A DNA stretch of 64,000 nt. It comes from Pseudomonadota bacterium. Its GTDB lineage: Bacteria; Pseudomonadota; Gammaproteobacteria; Steroidobacterales; Steroidobacteraceae. The notes beneath the pieces are model-generated. The model did no database searches. It was not told where the DNA came from and saw nothing but the letters and a program-made list of their open reading frames with translations. A program made the translations under genes and the position numbers. The DNA lies in the NCBI GenBank assembly GCA_021843755.1, contig JAKBWB010000038.1:1-64000 (forward strand), given 5' to 3'. Positions 16,275 through 25,249 of this stretch are shown piece after piece. Numbering within the stretch: the first letter of the stretch is position 1; each line of letters starts with the position of its first letter.

Positions 16275-17365
16275 GTGCGACGCTCTCGGTCGTCATCCCC
16301 GTCTACAACGAGGAAGCGGGGCTTGAGGCGCTGGCCGAGCGCCTGTATCCGGTGCTCGATGCGCTCGGCCGCCCCTACGAGGTCATATTCGTCGATGACG
16401 GCAGCCGCGACCGCTCGGCGGCCGTTCTGCGGCAGCTGTTCGAGCGCCGGCCGGAGCGCACGCGCGTCGTGCTGTTGACGCGCAATGCGGGCCAGCACAT
16501 GGCCATCCTGGCCGGTTTCGCGCACACGCGCGGCGATTACATCATCACACTCGATGCGGACCTGCAGAACCCGCCGGAGGAGATCGGCAAGCTGGTGACG
16601 GCTCTCGATCAGGGCGCGGACTATGTCGGTACGGTGCGCGCGCGGCGGCACGACGCGCTGTGGCGCAAGGCCGCCTCCCGGCTGATGAACCGGGTTCGGG
16701 AGCGCACCACGCAGATTCGCATCAGCGATCAGGGCTGCATGTTGCGCGGCTATCACCGCACCATCGTCGATGCCATCAATCGTTGCCTGGAGGTGAGCAC
16801 CTTCGTGCCGGCCCTCGCATACACCTTCGCCCGCCATCCGGTGGAGGTCGAGGTGGCGCACTCGGAGCGCGCCGCCGGGCAGTCGAAATACTCGATCTAC
16901 CGGCTGATTCGCTTGAATTTCGACTTGTTGACGGGCTTTTCGGTGGTGCCACTGCAATTCTTCACCATGGTGGGCATGGTGGTCGCGCTGATCTCGCTCG
17001 CCTTTGTGGTGGTGCTGGCGGTCCAGCGCATCTTCATCGGTCCGGAAGTCCAAGGCGTATTCACCTTGTTCGGGCTCGCGTTCTTCTTCATCGGTATCTT
17101 GCTGGTCAGCGTCGGGGTGATGGGGGAGTACGTGGGGCGGATCTATGAGCAGGTCCGTCAGCGACCGCGCTACACCATCACGGCGATCCTGGAGAGCGAA
17201 CCGCCACAGGGCGAATTCCCGGACATGGCGTCCCACCCGGCCGGTGCGGCGGGCTCGAGTCCAGATCACCGGCGTGTGGATCTCGAGCCGGTGAGCAGGG
17301 TGAACCCCGCGCTCGATCACACGGAGATGCTGCGCGCCGAGCACGAGCCGGGCCGTACGCCGTGA
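16271..17365 (+). CDS. arnC: Undecaprenyl-phosphate 4-deoxy-4-formamido-L-arabinose transferase
   Basis: This 364-residue GT2 glycosyltransferase moves L-Ara4-formyl-N from UDP to undecaprenyl phosphate. The N-terminal GT-A domain has SVVIPVYNEE, VDDGS and the DADLQNPPEE metal/substrate motif (near residue 96). Two C-terminal membrane helices lie at about 230-255 and 265-290. The last 55 or so residues (after YTITAIL) form a polar tail longer than in the E. coli enzyme and of unknown use. ATG at 16271 follows from the ATGA overlap with arnB, and the stop overlaps the next gene as GTGA. Confidence 0.93.
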   Translation: MSATLSVVIPVYNEEAGLEALAERLYPVLDALGRPYEVIFVDDGSRDRSAAVLRQLFERRPERTRVVLLTRNAGQHMAILAGFAHTRGDYIITLDADLQNPPEEIGKLVTALDQGADYVGTVRARRHDALWRKAASRLMNRVRERTTQIRISDQGCMLRGYHRTIVDAINRCLEVSTFVPALAYTFARHPVEVEVAHSERAAGQSKYSIYRLIRLNFDLLTGFSVVPLQFFTMVGMVVALISLAFVVVLAVQRIFIGPEVQGVFTLFGLAFFFIGILLVSVGVMGEYVGRIYEQVRQRPRYTITAILESEPPQGEFPDMASHPAGAAGSSPDHRRVDLEPVSRVNPALDHTEMLRAEHEPGRTP

Positions 17366-18282
17366 GCCGTGCTCGCGCGGTCGTGTTCGCCTATCACGAC
17401 GTCGGGGTGCGCTGTCTGAAAGCGCTCCTCTCCGGCGGAGTCGAGGTGCCGCTGGTGGTCACGGTGGCCGACGACCCGGGCGAGCGTCAATGGTTCGCGA
17501 GCGTGGCCGAGGCGGCCCGCGAGTATGGAATCGAGGTCATGACAGCGCAGGATCCCGGCGCGCCGCGACTCGGGGAGCGCCTGGCCGCGCTTGCACCGGA
17601 CTTCGTGTTCTCATTCTACTACCGGGCGCTGCTGCCGGAGGCGCTGCTGCGCTGCGCACGTCGCGGCGCGCTCAACATGCACGGCTCGCTGCTGCCGAAA
17701 TACCGCGGCCGCGCGCCGGTCAACTGGGCGATCCTCAACGGAGAGCGCGAGACCGGCGCGACACTGCACGAGATGGTCGCGCGCGCCGATGCGGGCGATA
17801 TCATCGATCAGATGGCGGTGCCGATTCTCGCCGACGACGATGCCCGGGAGGTGTACGCCAAGGTCACCGTTGCCGCGGAAATGGTCCTCGCGCGCTCTCT
17901 GCCCGGGCTGCTCGCCGGCACCGCGCCGCGCCGCCCGCAGCCGGTCGTGCCCGGGCAATACTTCGGGCGGCGCCGGCCCGAGGACGGTCGGATCGACTGG
18001 CGCTGGCCGGCGCCACGTATCCACAATCTGGTGCGCGCCGTCGCGCCGCCGTTTCCGGGTGCGTTCAGCGATGTCGGGGGGGAACGCCTGTGGATTCATC
18101 GTACCCGCCTCGCGGCGCAAAGCGACACGGGTGCTCCGCGGCTCTATGGCCGGGCGGGTGCGTGTTATGCGGTGTGCGGTCAGGGAACACTGCGGATTCT
18201 GGCGGCAGCCGACGCTCGAGGGCCTCTGGACCTGAGGCGGGCGGCCCGCGAGTGGGAAGCGCAGCCGCGGTTGCTGGTCTGA
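17362..18282 (+). CDS. arnA: Formyltransferase half of ArnA, as a separate gene
   Basis: This 306-residue protein matches the N-terminal domain of ArnA, which N-formylates UDP-L-Ara4N with 10-formyl-tetrahydrofolate. The catalytic triad is conserved: Asn105 and His107 in LNMHGSLLPKYRGRAPVNW, and Asp143 in RADAGD. The C-terminal 100 residues resemble the OB-like domain of the formyltransferase family. The start is GTG at 17362, overlapping the arnC stop. In enterobacteria this domain is fused to the decarboxylase; here the decarboxylase is the first gene of the operon. Confidence 0.93.
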   Translation: MSRARAVVFAYHDVGVRCLKALLSGGVEVPLVVTVADDPGERQWFASVAEAAREYGIEVMTAQDPGAPRLGERLAALAPDFVFSFYYRALLPEALLRCARRGALNMHGSLLPKYRGRAPVNWAILNGERETGATLHEMVARADAGDIIDQMAVPILADDDAREVYAKVTVAAEMVLARSLPGLLAGTAPRRPQPVVPGQYFGRRRPEDGRIDWRWPAPRIHNLVRAVAPPFPGAFSDVGGERLWIHRTRLAAQSDTGAPRLYGRAGACYAVCGQGTLRILAAADARGPLDLRRAAREWEAQPRLLV

Positions 18283-18310
18283 GGACTGTGCGCGCCGCGC
18301 CGTACGGCCC

Positions 18311-19213
18311 ATGAGCACCATTGCGCTGAAGATAGATGTCGATACATATCGGGGCACCCGCGAAGGTGTTCCGCGCCTGATGGCCGCGCTCGAGAGCGCC
18401 GATGCCCGCGCGACCTTTCTGTTCAGCCTCGGTCCCGATCACACCGGTAGGGCGATCAAGCGGGTTTTGCGCCGCGGCTTTCTCGGCAAGGTGCGCCGGA
18501 CATCGGTGGCGAGTCATTACGGGCTGCGCACGTTGCTCTATGGTGTCGTGTTGCCGGGTCCGCGAATCGGGCGGCGCTGCGAGGCGGTGCTGCGCGAGGT
18601 TGCCGCGCGCGGCTTCGAGGTGGGCGTGCACACCTGGGATCACGTCAAGTGGCAGGATGGCGTGGGGCGAGCCAGCTCGGCGTGGACTCGCCGCCAACTG
18701 TGGCTCGCGCGCGAGGAGTTCGTCCGGATCTTCGGGCGGGCGCCCGAGTCGCACGGTGCGGCCGGTTGGCAGGTCAATCGCTTCGTGCCGCAGCTCGAGG
18801 CCGAGGCCGGTTTCCGCTATGCGTCCGACACGCGCGGGGTCGGCCCATTCGTCCCGGTCGTGGATGGTCGCGAGATCCCCGTGCCGCAATTGCCGACCAC
18901 GCTGCCGACGCTCGATGAGTTGATCGGCCGTCCGGATCTGCGCGGTGTCGATCCGATCGAGCACCTGTTGGCACTGACCGAGGCCCCGGGCGACCACGTG
19001 TTCACCCTGCATGCCGAACTCGAGGGTGGGGCGTATCGAGCCGGTTTCGAGCGGCTGCTCGCCCGGTGGCGCGCCCGAGGAGTCGGGCTGACCGACTTGG
19101 CGACCTATGCGGCCTCATTGGACCACAATTGCCTGCGGCGCTGCCCGATCGAGTCCGGCAGGGTGCCGGGACGTGCCGGCATGCTCGCATTGCAAGGGGA
19201 GGCCAGCGCATGA
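18311..19213 (+). CDS. arnD: 4-deoxy-4-formamido-L-arabinose-phosphoundecaprenol deformylase
   Basis: This 300-residue polysaccharide-deacetylase (NodB-fold, CE4) removes the formyl group from undecaprenyl-linked L-Ara4FN, making the lipid attachment irreversible. The metal-binding residues are visible in LKIDVDT near the N-terminus and GVHTWDHVKW near residue 105, and SHGAAGW around residue 150 matches ArnD. The length is typical. Its stop overlaps the following oxidoreductase gene as ATGA, so that gene may be co-translated with the arn operon. Confidence 0.92.
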   Translation: MSTIALKIDVDTYRGTREGVPRLMAALESADARATFLFSLGPDHTGRAIKRVLRRGFLGKVRRTSVASHYGLRTLLYGVVLPGPRIGRRCEAVLREVAARGFEVGVHTWDHVKWQDGVGRASSAWTRRQLWLAREEFVRIFGRAPESHGAAGWQVNRFVPQLEAEAGFRYASDTRGVGPFVPVVDGREIPVPQLPTTLPTLDELIGRPDLRGVDPIEHLLALTEAPGDHVFTLHAELEGGAYRAGFERLLARWRARGVGLTDLATYAASLDHNCLRRCPIESGRVPGRAGMLALQGEASA

Positions 19214-20208
19214 GTGAATTGCCTGCCAGCATCGCTGTCGTGGAAATCGTCTCGCCGGGGGGGCCGGAGGCGCTGCAACCGGCGCGCCGGCCGATGCCGC
19301 AGCCGGGAGCTGACGAGGTTTTGATCCAGGTGGCGGCGGCCGGTGTCAACCGCCCGGACGTCTTGCAGCGTCTGGGCCAGTATCCACCCCCGCCGGGTGC
19401 GAGCGATATCCCCGGGCTGGAGGTCGCCGGGGAAGTGGTACGGGTGGGCCCGCAGGTGAGGGAGTGGTCCCCGGGTGATCGGGTGTGCGCGTTGCTTGCG
19501 GGCGGGGGCTACGCCGAGTATGCCGTGGCGCCCGCGGCCCAGTGCCTGCCCGTGCCCGGCGATCTCTCGCTGGAGGAGGCCGCGGTGCTGCCGGAGACGG
19601 TCTTTACCGTCTACTACAACGTCTTCGAGCGATCGTGCCTGCGGCCCGGACAGTGGCTGCTGGTCCACGGCGGCTCGAGCGGAATCGGCGTTACCGCCAT
19701 TGTGCTCGGCAAGGCGTACGGCGCCGCAGTCATCGTCACGGCGGGAAGCGCGGAAAAATGCGCGGCATGCCGCGCGCTTGGCGCGGATGTCGCGATCAAC
19801 TACAAACAGGAGGATTTCGTGGCCGCGACCGTGAGCGCCACCGCAGGCAAGGGCGCCGATGTCATCCTCGACATGGTCGGCGGGGACTACGTGCCGCGCG
19901 ATATCGCTGCGGCCGCATCCGACGGGCGAATCGCGATCATCGCGACCCTGGGCGGGCGCAAGACCGAGATCGACTTGGCGCAGCTGATGGTCAAGCGACT
20001 GATGATCGGCGGCTCGACGCTGCGGGCGCAGAGCGTCTCGAGCAAGGGCCGGATCGGCGCTGCGCTGCGCCGCGAGATCTGGCCGCTCATCGAGTCGAAA
20101 TCGCTCCGCCTGCCGATCCAGGCAACCTTCCCGCTGGCCGAGGCGGCTCGCGCGCATGCGCTGATGGAATCCGGCACTCACATCGGCAAAATCGCGCTGC
20201 GAGTTTGA
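19210..20208 (+). CDS. NAD(P)H quinone oxidoreductase, PIG3/QOR family
   Basis: This 332-residue MDR-superfamily enzyme reduces quinones with NADPH. It shows VNRPDVLQRLGQYPPPPGASD, typical of the PIG3 branch, the cofactor loop VHGGSSGIGVTA at about 155-166 and the downstream GADVAINYKQEDF segment. No zinc-binding residues are evident. The start at 19210 overlaps the arnD stop by four bases, which suggests read-through of the arn operon, though no link to lipid A chemistry is known. Confidence 0.85.
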   Translation: MSELPASIAVVEIVSPGGPEALQPARRPMPQPGADEVLIQVAAAGVNRPDVLQRLGQYPPPPGASDIPGLEVAGEVVRVGPQVREWSPGDRVCALLAGGGYAEYAVAPAAQCLPVPGDLSLEEAAVLPETVFTVYYNVFERSCLRPGQWLLVHGGSSGIGVTAIVLGKAYGAAVIVTAGSAEKCAACRALGADVAINYKQEDFVAATVSATAGKGADVILDMVGGDYVPRDIAAAASDGRIAIIATLGGRKTEIDLAQLMVKRLMIGGSTLRAQSVSSKGRIGAALRREIWPLIESKSLRLPIQATFPLAEAARAHALMESGTHIGKIALRV

Positions 20209-20416
20209 ACAGCCCTCCGCGGCCGTAGTTGCCCGTCTCGGCCGTGCGAGCGCCGGCATGTTGCCAGAGCGTGGAACCTGGCGCACTATCGGCTCGGGGA
20301 GACATTCCCGATGGCTCGGATCGACGGTGTTGTTGGAGTCAGTTATCGGGAGCGACTGCGTGCCCGGGTCCCGGGCGCTCGATCAGGAGGAATGTCCCGA
20401 CTTCAGGCAGGAACGG

Positions 20417-21604
20417 ATGTCGAATCTTCCATCAAGCCCGTCGACCGGTGGAGCCGCCGCCAAGTCCGAGGCTCACGCGGCCGATGCGGTCCGGATTCCC
20501 GTCGAAGCGGTCCTCGCCGCGGTGCGCTCGCTGTACGCGGAGTTGCACCGTGGACGGCATCCGGGCGAAGCCTTCGGCCGCGGCAGCAGCCTGGCGCGTG
20601 ACCTGGGGATCGACAGCCTCGCGCGCCTGGAGTTGGTGCGCCGGCTCGAGGATCGCCTGCGTTTGAAGCTGCCGGAGGAGGTGCTTGCATCCCTCGATAC
20701 GGTCGATGATCTGCTGCGGGCATATGGTGCGGCGCCGCGCGGACGGCGCGCCGGCCAGGCGGGAATTCCGTCCATGGCGGCCGCGGTGGACGCAGTGTTG
20801 GATTCGCGCGCTGACGGGCGGCGTGAACCGGCCGATGCCGGCGCGAGCGCGGATGCTGCTCGCGCGCCACGGACGCGCTTTGGGCTGCAACACGGTGCGC
20901 GCGGTGCCTATGGCGTCTTCGCCTGGCTCGTCGTCGCTATCATCGGTATCCCGGCTTTTCTCGCGGCGCTGGTGGTCCCGGACCGGCGGCGGGCTTGGGA
21001 TCTGACGCACCGGGCGGCAGGTTGGGTGGTGCGCATCTGCGGCATCCCCGTGTCCGCCGCGTCGGTCGCGAACGATCTGCCGCGACCCCATGTCCTCGTG
21101 GTGAACCATTGCAGCTACATTGACGCCATCATGGTCTTGGCGGTGTTACGCACTCCGCACCGCTTCGTGGCAACCAGCTGGCTGGCCGGGGTCCCGTTGC
21201 TCGGTGCGTGGCTGCGCAAGCTGGGCGCGATTTTCATCGAGCGCACCGAGCCGATTGAAAGCGGCGGCGCGAAGGCCGATCCGGTGCTCGACATGACACG
21301 CGACAGTCTGGTGGTGTTTCCCGAGGGCACCTTCACCGCCGCCACCGGGTTGCGGCCCTTCCATCTGGGCGGCTTCGCGGTTGCCGCGGCGGCGCGCGTG
21401 CCCGTCATTCCGATGGCGTTGCAGGGGACCCGCTCGATTCTTCCCGACGGGCACCTGCTGCTGCGGCGCTGTCCCGTCACGGTCACGATGGGCGCTGCGC
21501 TGGAGTGTCCGGACGAAGGCAGTACGTTTTCTGCGGCGGTGCGGCTGCGCGATGCTGCCCGGGATTACATTCTCACCTACTGCGGCGAGCCCGACCTGTC
21601 GTGA
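20417..21604 (+). CDS. Acyl carrier protein domain fused to a PlsC-type acyltransferase
   Basis: This protein of about 395 residues combines an N-terminal acyl-carrier domain (residues about 28-105, with phosphopantetheine attachment Ser67 in DLGIDSLARLEL) with a C-terminal 1-acylglycerol-3-phosphate acyltransferase. The catalytic NHCSYID (230-236; His231, Asp236) and FPEGTF near residue 300 are intact. A low-complexity linker (about 110-155) and a hydrophobic segment (about 165-187) separate the domains, so the acyltransferase should sit on the inner membrane. The ATG at 20417, with AGGAA just upstream, is preferred over 20258. The ACP may deliver the acyl chain in cis. The acyl source and acceptor are unknown; stand-alone gene. 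Confidence 0.85.
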   Translation: MSNLPSSPSTGGAAAKSEAHAADAVRIPVEAVLAAVRSLYAELHRGRHPGEAFGRGSSLARDLGIDSLARLELVRRLEDRLRLKLPEEVLASLDTVDDLLRAYGAAPRGRRAGQAGIPSMAAAVDAVLDSRADGRREPADAGASADAARAPRTRFGLQHGARGAYGVFAWLVVAIIGIPAFLAALVVPDRRRAWDLTHRAAGWVVRICGIPVSAASVANDLPRPHVLVVNHCSYIDAIMVLAVLRTPHRFVATSWLAGVPLLGAWLRKLGAIFIERTEPIESGGAKADPVLDMTRDSLVVFPEGTFTAATGLRPFHLGGFAVAAAARVPVIPMALQGTRSILPDGHLLLRRCPVTVTMGAALECPDEGSTFSAAVRLRDAARDYILTYCGEPDLS

Positions 21605-21653
21605 CGTTCGTTGCGGCGCCGCTTCCTGCGCGGCGTGAACGCCTGCGCTGGCG

Positions 21654-22115
21654 CTAGCGCAGCGGAAGCACGGCGGAGCGGGTGACGGTGCGCATCGCGA
21701 AACTCGACTGGATGCGGACCACACTCGGCAGGCGCGTGAGGTGCTGGCTGTGGATGCGCTCGAAGTCATCGAGGTCGGCCACCACCAGGCGCAGCAGGTA
21801 GTCGTGCTCACCGGTCATCAGATAGCACTCCATCACCTGGGGGATCTTGCGAACCGCGGTCTCGAAGGCCTCGAGCCCGGACTGGCTCTGCCGATCGAGC
21901 GTGATGTTGACGAACACGTTGACTGGATAGCCGGCCTTGTGCTGGTCGATGAGCGCGGTGTACCCCTGGATGAGGCCGGATTCCTCCAGCGCCTTCACGC
22001 GCCGCAGGCAGGCGGACTCGGACAGGCTCACTTCCCCCGCCAAGCGCGCGTTGGTGATGCGCGCATCCTGCTGCAGCCGGCGCAAGATGGCGTGATCGTA
22101 GCGATCGAGACTCAT
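21654..22115 (-). CDS. Lrp/AsnC-family transcriptional regulator
   Basis: This 153-residue protein has the N-terminal helix-turn-helix (ARLAGEVSLSESACLRRVKALEESG, about 24-48 in part) and the C-terminal RAM ligand-binding/oligomerisation domain, including VMECYLMTGEHDYLLRLVV. It is divergent from alanine dehydrogenase 138 bases away. Lrp-type regulators commonly control adjacent amino-acid catabolic genes, so regulation of ald in response to alanine is the natural inference. Confidence 0.88.
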   Translation of the reverse strand: MSLDRYDHAILRRLQQDARITNARLAGEVSLSESACLRRVKALEESGLIQGYTALIDQHKAGYPVNVFVNITLDRQSQSGLEAFETAVRKIPQVMECYLMTGEHDYLLRLVVADLDDFERIHSQHLTRLPSVVRIQSSFAMRTVTRSAVLPLR

Positions 22116-22127
22116 GGGCGCAATAGT

Positions 22128-22155
22128 CTGCCATAAAAATACAGGAATGAGGCAG
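22128..22155. promoter_or_regulatory. Inverted repeat between the Lrp regulator and ald
   Basis: CTGCC (22128-22132) and GGCAG (22151-22155) are complementary arms around an 18-base AT-rich centre in the divergent region. This could be an operator for the Lrp-type regulator. The arms are short, so confidence is low. Confidence 0.25.
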
Positions 22156-22253
22156 TTTATGCGGCTGAAGCGCCTTCTGGCGCGTAACTCGCAAGCTCCC
22201 GCCGGCCGTGCTCCTTAAGCTCTGGGCCCATTCCATCCCCGGGGGAGAGTTCC

Positions 22254-23366
22254 ATGCGTATCGGCGTTCCAAGCGAGATCAAGGTTCATGAATATCGGGT
22301 CGGGCTGGTGCCGGCGGGAGTGCGCGAACTCACCGGTGCGGGCCACGAGGTGCTGATCCAGTCCGGTGCCGGAGCCGGTATTGGGCTTGCCGATGCGGCC
22401 TACCGGGCAGTCGGCGCCCGGATCGTGCCGGGTGCGGCCGATGTGTTTGCCGGCGCCGATCTGGTGGTGAAGGTGAAGGAGCCGCAGCCGGCGGAGTGCG
22501 CGCTGCTGCGCCGCGGTCAGGCGCTCTTCACGTACCTGCATCTCGCGCCCGATCCAGACCAGGCGCGCGCCCTGATGAAATCCGGGGCCACGGCCATCGC
22601 CTACGAGACCGTCACGCATGAGGGCGGACTGCCGTTGTTGACCCCCATGAGCGAAGTGGCCGGCCGCATGTCGGTACAGGTCGGTGCCACCTGTCTGCAG
22701 AAGGCCAATGGCGGCAGCGGCGTGCTGCTCGGGGGCGTGCCGGGTGTATTGCCGGCGAAGGTCGTCATCCTGGGCGGCGGGGTCGCCGGTACCCATGCCG
22801 CGCAGATGGCCGTCGGCATGCACGCCGACGTCACGGTGGTCGACCGCTCGCTCGGGCGGCTGCGCCAGCTCTCCGAACAGTTCGGCTCCTCGCTGCGCAC
22901 CGCGTACTCGACGACCGCGACGATCGAGCGGCTGGTTGCGGAGGCGGACTTGGTGATCGGTGCGGTGCTGATCGCGGGCGCGGCGGCCCCGAAGCTGGTC
23001 ACGCGCGCCATGCTCTCGAACATGCAGCCCGGCTCCGTGCTCGTCGACATTGCCATCGACCAGGGGGGTTGCTTCGAGACCAGCAGGCCGACCACTCATG
23101 CCGAACCGACCTTCGTCGTCGACGGCGTGGTGCACTATTGCGTCGCGAACATGCCGGGCGCCGTGGCACGTACCTCGACGTTCGCGCTCACCAATGCCAC
23201 GCTGCCGTACGTGCGCCGGATTGCCGACCTCGGCTGGGAAGAAGCGCTGCGGCGCGACGCGGGTTTCGCCGCGGGGCTGAATGTGCACGCCGGCACCATT
23301 ACCCACGCGGCGGTGGCCGAGTCGCTCGGCCTGCCGCTCGGCCCGTCGCCGATCCGCGCCGACTGA
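22254..23366 (+). CDS. ald: Alanine dehydrogenase
   Basis: This 370-residue enzyme catalyses NAD-dependent oxidative deamination of L-alanine to pyruvate and ammonia. It begins with the family's MRIGVPSEIK; Lys in VVKVKEPQ and His in FTYLHLAPD are the substrate-binding and catalytic residues. The Rossmann loop VILGGGVAGTHAAQMA lies around 170-185, and the C-terminal segment has NMPGAVARTSTFALTNATLPY. GGGAGAG just before the ATG gives a clear ribosome binding site. It is divergent from an Lrp-family regulator and is followed by a hairpin at 23410-23438. Confidence 0.95.
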   Translation: MRIGVPSEIKVHEYRVGLVPAGVRELTGAGHEVLIQSGAGAGIGLADAAYRAVGARIVPGAADVFAGADLVVKVKEPQPAECALLRRGQALFTYLHLAPDPDQARALMKSGATAIAYETVTHEGGLPLLTPMSEVAGRMSVQVGATCLQKANGGSGVLLGGVPGVLPAKVVILGGGVAGTHAAQMAVGMHADVTVVDRSLGRLRQLSEQFGSSLRTAYSTTATIERLVAEADLVIGAVLIAGAAAPKLVTRAMLSNMQPGSVLVDIAIDQGGCFETSRPTTHAEPTFVVDGVVHYCVANMPGAVARTSTFALTNATLPYVRRIADLGWEEALRRDAGFAAGLNVHAGTITHAAVAESLGLPLGPSPIRAD

Positions 23367-23409
23367 GCGAGCGCGCCTGAGGACATAACCGGAAATTCTG
23401 GCGGACCGT

Positions 23410-23438
23410 GCGCCGCCCGGCAGCCGTCCGGGCGGCGC
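23410..23438 (+). terminator. Strong GC hairpin after ald
   Basis: GCGCCGCCCGG (23410-23420) and CCGGGCGGCGC (23428-23438) form a perfect 11-bp stem with a 7-base loop, 43 bases after the ald stop. The run after it (attgtgtag) is only weakly T-rich, so it is a probable but not classic terminator. Confidence 0.45.
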
Positions 23439-23479
23439 ATTGTGTAGACTGTGGATCGGTTTTCCAACGGATCGATCCG

Positions 23480-24301
23480 GTGTCCTCGATCACAGATTCC
23501 GAGCTGCTCGAGTCGCTCCTGCCGGTGGCGGTGGCCGCCGGCCGTGAGGCCCATGCCGTTTACCTGCGCGGCGACGCCACCGTAGAGTACAAGGCGGACC
23601 GCACTCCGGTCACCGAGGCGGATCATGCCGCCGAGGCGGTCATTCTCGAGAGCTTGGCCCGCATCGCTCCCGGTGTGCCGGTGGTGGCCGAAGAGTCCTG
23701 TGCCGCGGGGCACGTGCCGACGGTCGGCGCGACATTCTTCCTGGTCGATCCACTCGATGGCACCAAGGAATTCATCGGGCGCCGCGGGGACTTCACGGTC
23801 AACATCGCGCTGATCCGCGCCGGCGCGCCGGTGCTCGGCGTGGTCTACGCCCCGATCGGCGGCATGCTCTATGCCGGTGACGCACAGCTGCGGCGGGCAT
23901 TCCGCTGTGCGCAGCCGGCCGAGCCTCGCTCGGCCGCGGCCGGACCGCGCCAGGCACTGCGCGTGCGCGCGGCGCCTCAGGGTGGTCTGATTGCGGTGGT
24001 GTCACGTTCACATGCTACGCCGGAAACAGAGACTTACCTGCATGGCTACCCGGTCCGAGAACGTGTCTCGGTCGGCTCTTCGCTGAAATTCTGCCTGGTT
24101 GCCGCGGGCGAGGCGGATCTTTATCCGCGCCTCGGACCGACCATGGAATGGGATACCGCGGCCGGGCACGCAGTGCTTGCGGCGGCGGGCGGCCAGGTGC
24201 TGGCTGCCGATGGGGCGCCACTGCGCTATGGCAAGCCGGGTTTCCGCAATTCCTTCTTCGTTGCCGGCGGGGCATTCCCGCTTGCTCCACTGGCCGCCTG
24301 A
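23480..24301 (+). CDS. cysQ: 3'(2'),5'-bisphosphate nucleotidase CysQ
   Basis: This inositol-monophosphatase-fold enzyme of about 273 residues hydrolyses 3'-phosphoadenosine 5'-phosphate to AMP, recycling the by-product of sulfate reduction. The metal-binding motifs are present: VAEES, then DPLDGTKEFI, and WDTAAGHAVL near the C-terminus. GTG at 23480 is chosen because it matches the usual N-terminus; an upstream in-frame start at 23408 would lie inside the hairpin after ald. It is followed six bases later by cysD, linking it to sulfate activation. The reported PAP role fits CysNC downstream, which contains APS kinase and so makes PAPS. Confidence 0.88.
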   Translation: MSSITDSELLESLLPVAVAAGREAHAVYLRGDATVEYKADRTPVTEADHAAEAVILESLARIAPGVPVVAEESCAAGHVPTVGATFFLVDPLDGTKEFIGRRGDFTVNIALIRAGAPVLGVVYAPIGGMLYAGDAQLRRAFRCAQPAEPRSAAAGPRQALRVRAAPQGGLIAVVSRSHATPETETYLHGYPVRERVSVGSSLKFCLVAAGEADLYPRLGPTMEWDTAAGHAVLAAAGGQVLAADGAPLRYGKPGFRNSFFVAGGAFPLAPLAA

Positions 24302-24307
24302 GCCGCA

Positions 24308-25249
24308 ATGGACGACACCACCGCGAGCGCCCGTGTTCCCCGGCGTGCACCGCTCTCGCCGCACCTGCGCCGTCTCGAGTCGGAGTCGATCGGCATCATC
24401 CGGGAGGTCGCCGCGGAGTTTCGCAATCCGGTCATGCTGTACTCGATCGGCAAGGACTCGGGTGTCATGCTGCATCTGGCGCTGAAGGCCTTCTATCCCG
24501 GCAAGCCGCCATTCCCGCTGCTGCACATCGACACCACGTGGAAATTCCGCGAGATGATCCGCTTCCGTGATCAGATCAGCGCGCGTCACGGCGTGAAGCT
24601 CCTCGTGCACACCAACCCCGAGGGGCTCGCCCGCGGTATCGATCCCATCAGCTCCGGATCGAAGCTGCACACGCAGGTGATGAAGACCGAGGCGCTCAAG
24701 CAGGCGCTCGACAAGTGGCAATTCGATGCGGCCTTCGGCGGGGCGCGCCGGGACGAGGAGCAAAGCCGCGCCAAGGAGCGCGTCTTCTCGTTCCGCTCGC
24801 CGGGTCATGTGTGGGACCCGCGCAACCAGCGGCCGGAGCTGTGGAACCTGTACAACACCCGGATCAACGCGGGCGAGACCATTCGGGTCTTTCCGCTCTC
24901 GAACTGGACCGAGCTCGACGTATGGCAGTACACCCGCGCCGAGGGCATCCCGGTGGTGCCGCTGTACTTCGCCGCGCCGCGTCCGGTGATCGAGCGCGAC
25001 GGCCAGCTGATCATGCGCGACGATGAACGCATGCCGCTGAAGCCCGGGGAGCGTGAGCAGGTGCGCATGGTGCGTTTTCGTTCCCTGGGGTGCTATCCGC
25101 TCACCGCTGCGATCGAGAGTCGCGCCACGACGATCGACGCGATCATCGAGGAGATGCTGCTGATGCGCACTTCGGAGCGCTCCGGGCGGCTGATCGATGG
25201 CGACGAGGCGGCATCAATGGAGAAGAAGAAACGTGACGGATACTTCTGA
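24308..25249 (+). CDS. cysD: Sulfate adenylyltransferase subunit 2
   Basis: This 313-residue ATP pyrophosphatase (PAPS-reductase fold) forms APS from ATP and sulfate together with the GTPase CysN. The PP-loop is [14 protein letters not shown] near residue 46, and [26 protein letters not shown] and [12 protein letters not shown] are conserved. The C-terminus ends GYF, as in E. coli CysD. The gene overlaps the start of cysNC by 17 bases, consistent with co-translation. Confidence 0.95.
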   Translation: MDDTTASARVPRRAPLSPHLRRLESESIGIIREVAAEFRNPVMLYSIGKDSGVMLHLALKAFYPGKPPFPLLHIDTTWKFREMIRFRDQISARHGVKLLVHTNPEGLARGIDPISSGSKLHTQVMKTEALKQALDKWQFDAAFGGARRDEEQSRAKERVFSFRSPGHVWDPRNQRPELWNLYNTRINAGETIRVFPLSNWTELDVWQYTRAEGIPVVPLYFAAPRPVIERDGQLIMRDDERMPLKPGEREQVRMVRFRSLGCYPLTAAIESRATTIDAIIEEMLLMRTSERSGRLIDGDEAASMEKKKRDGYF

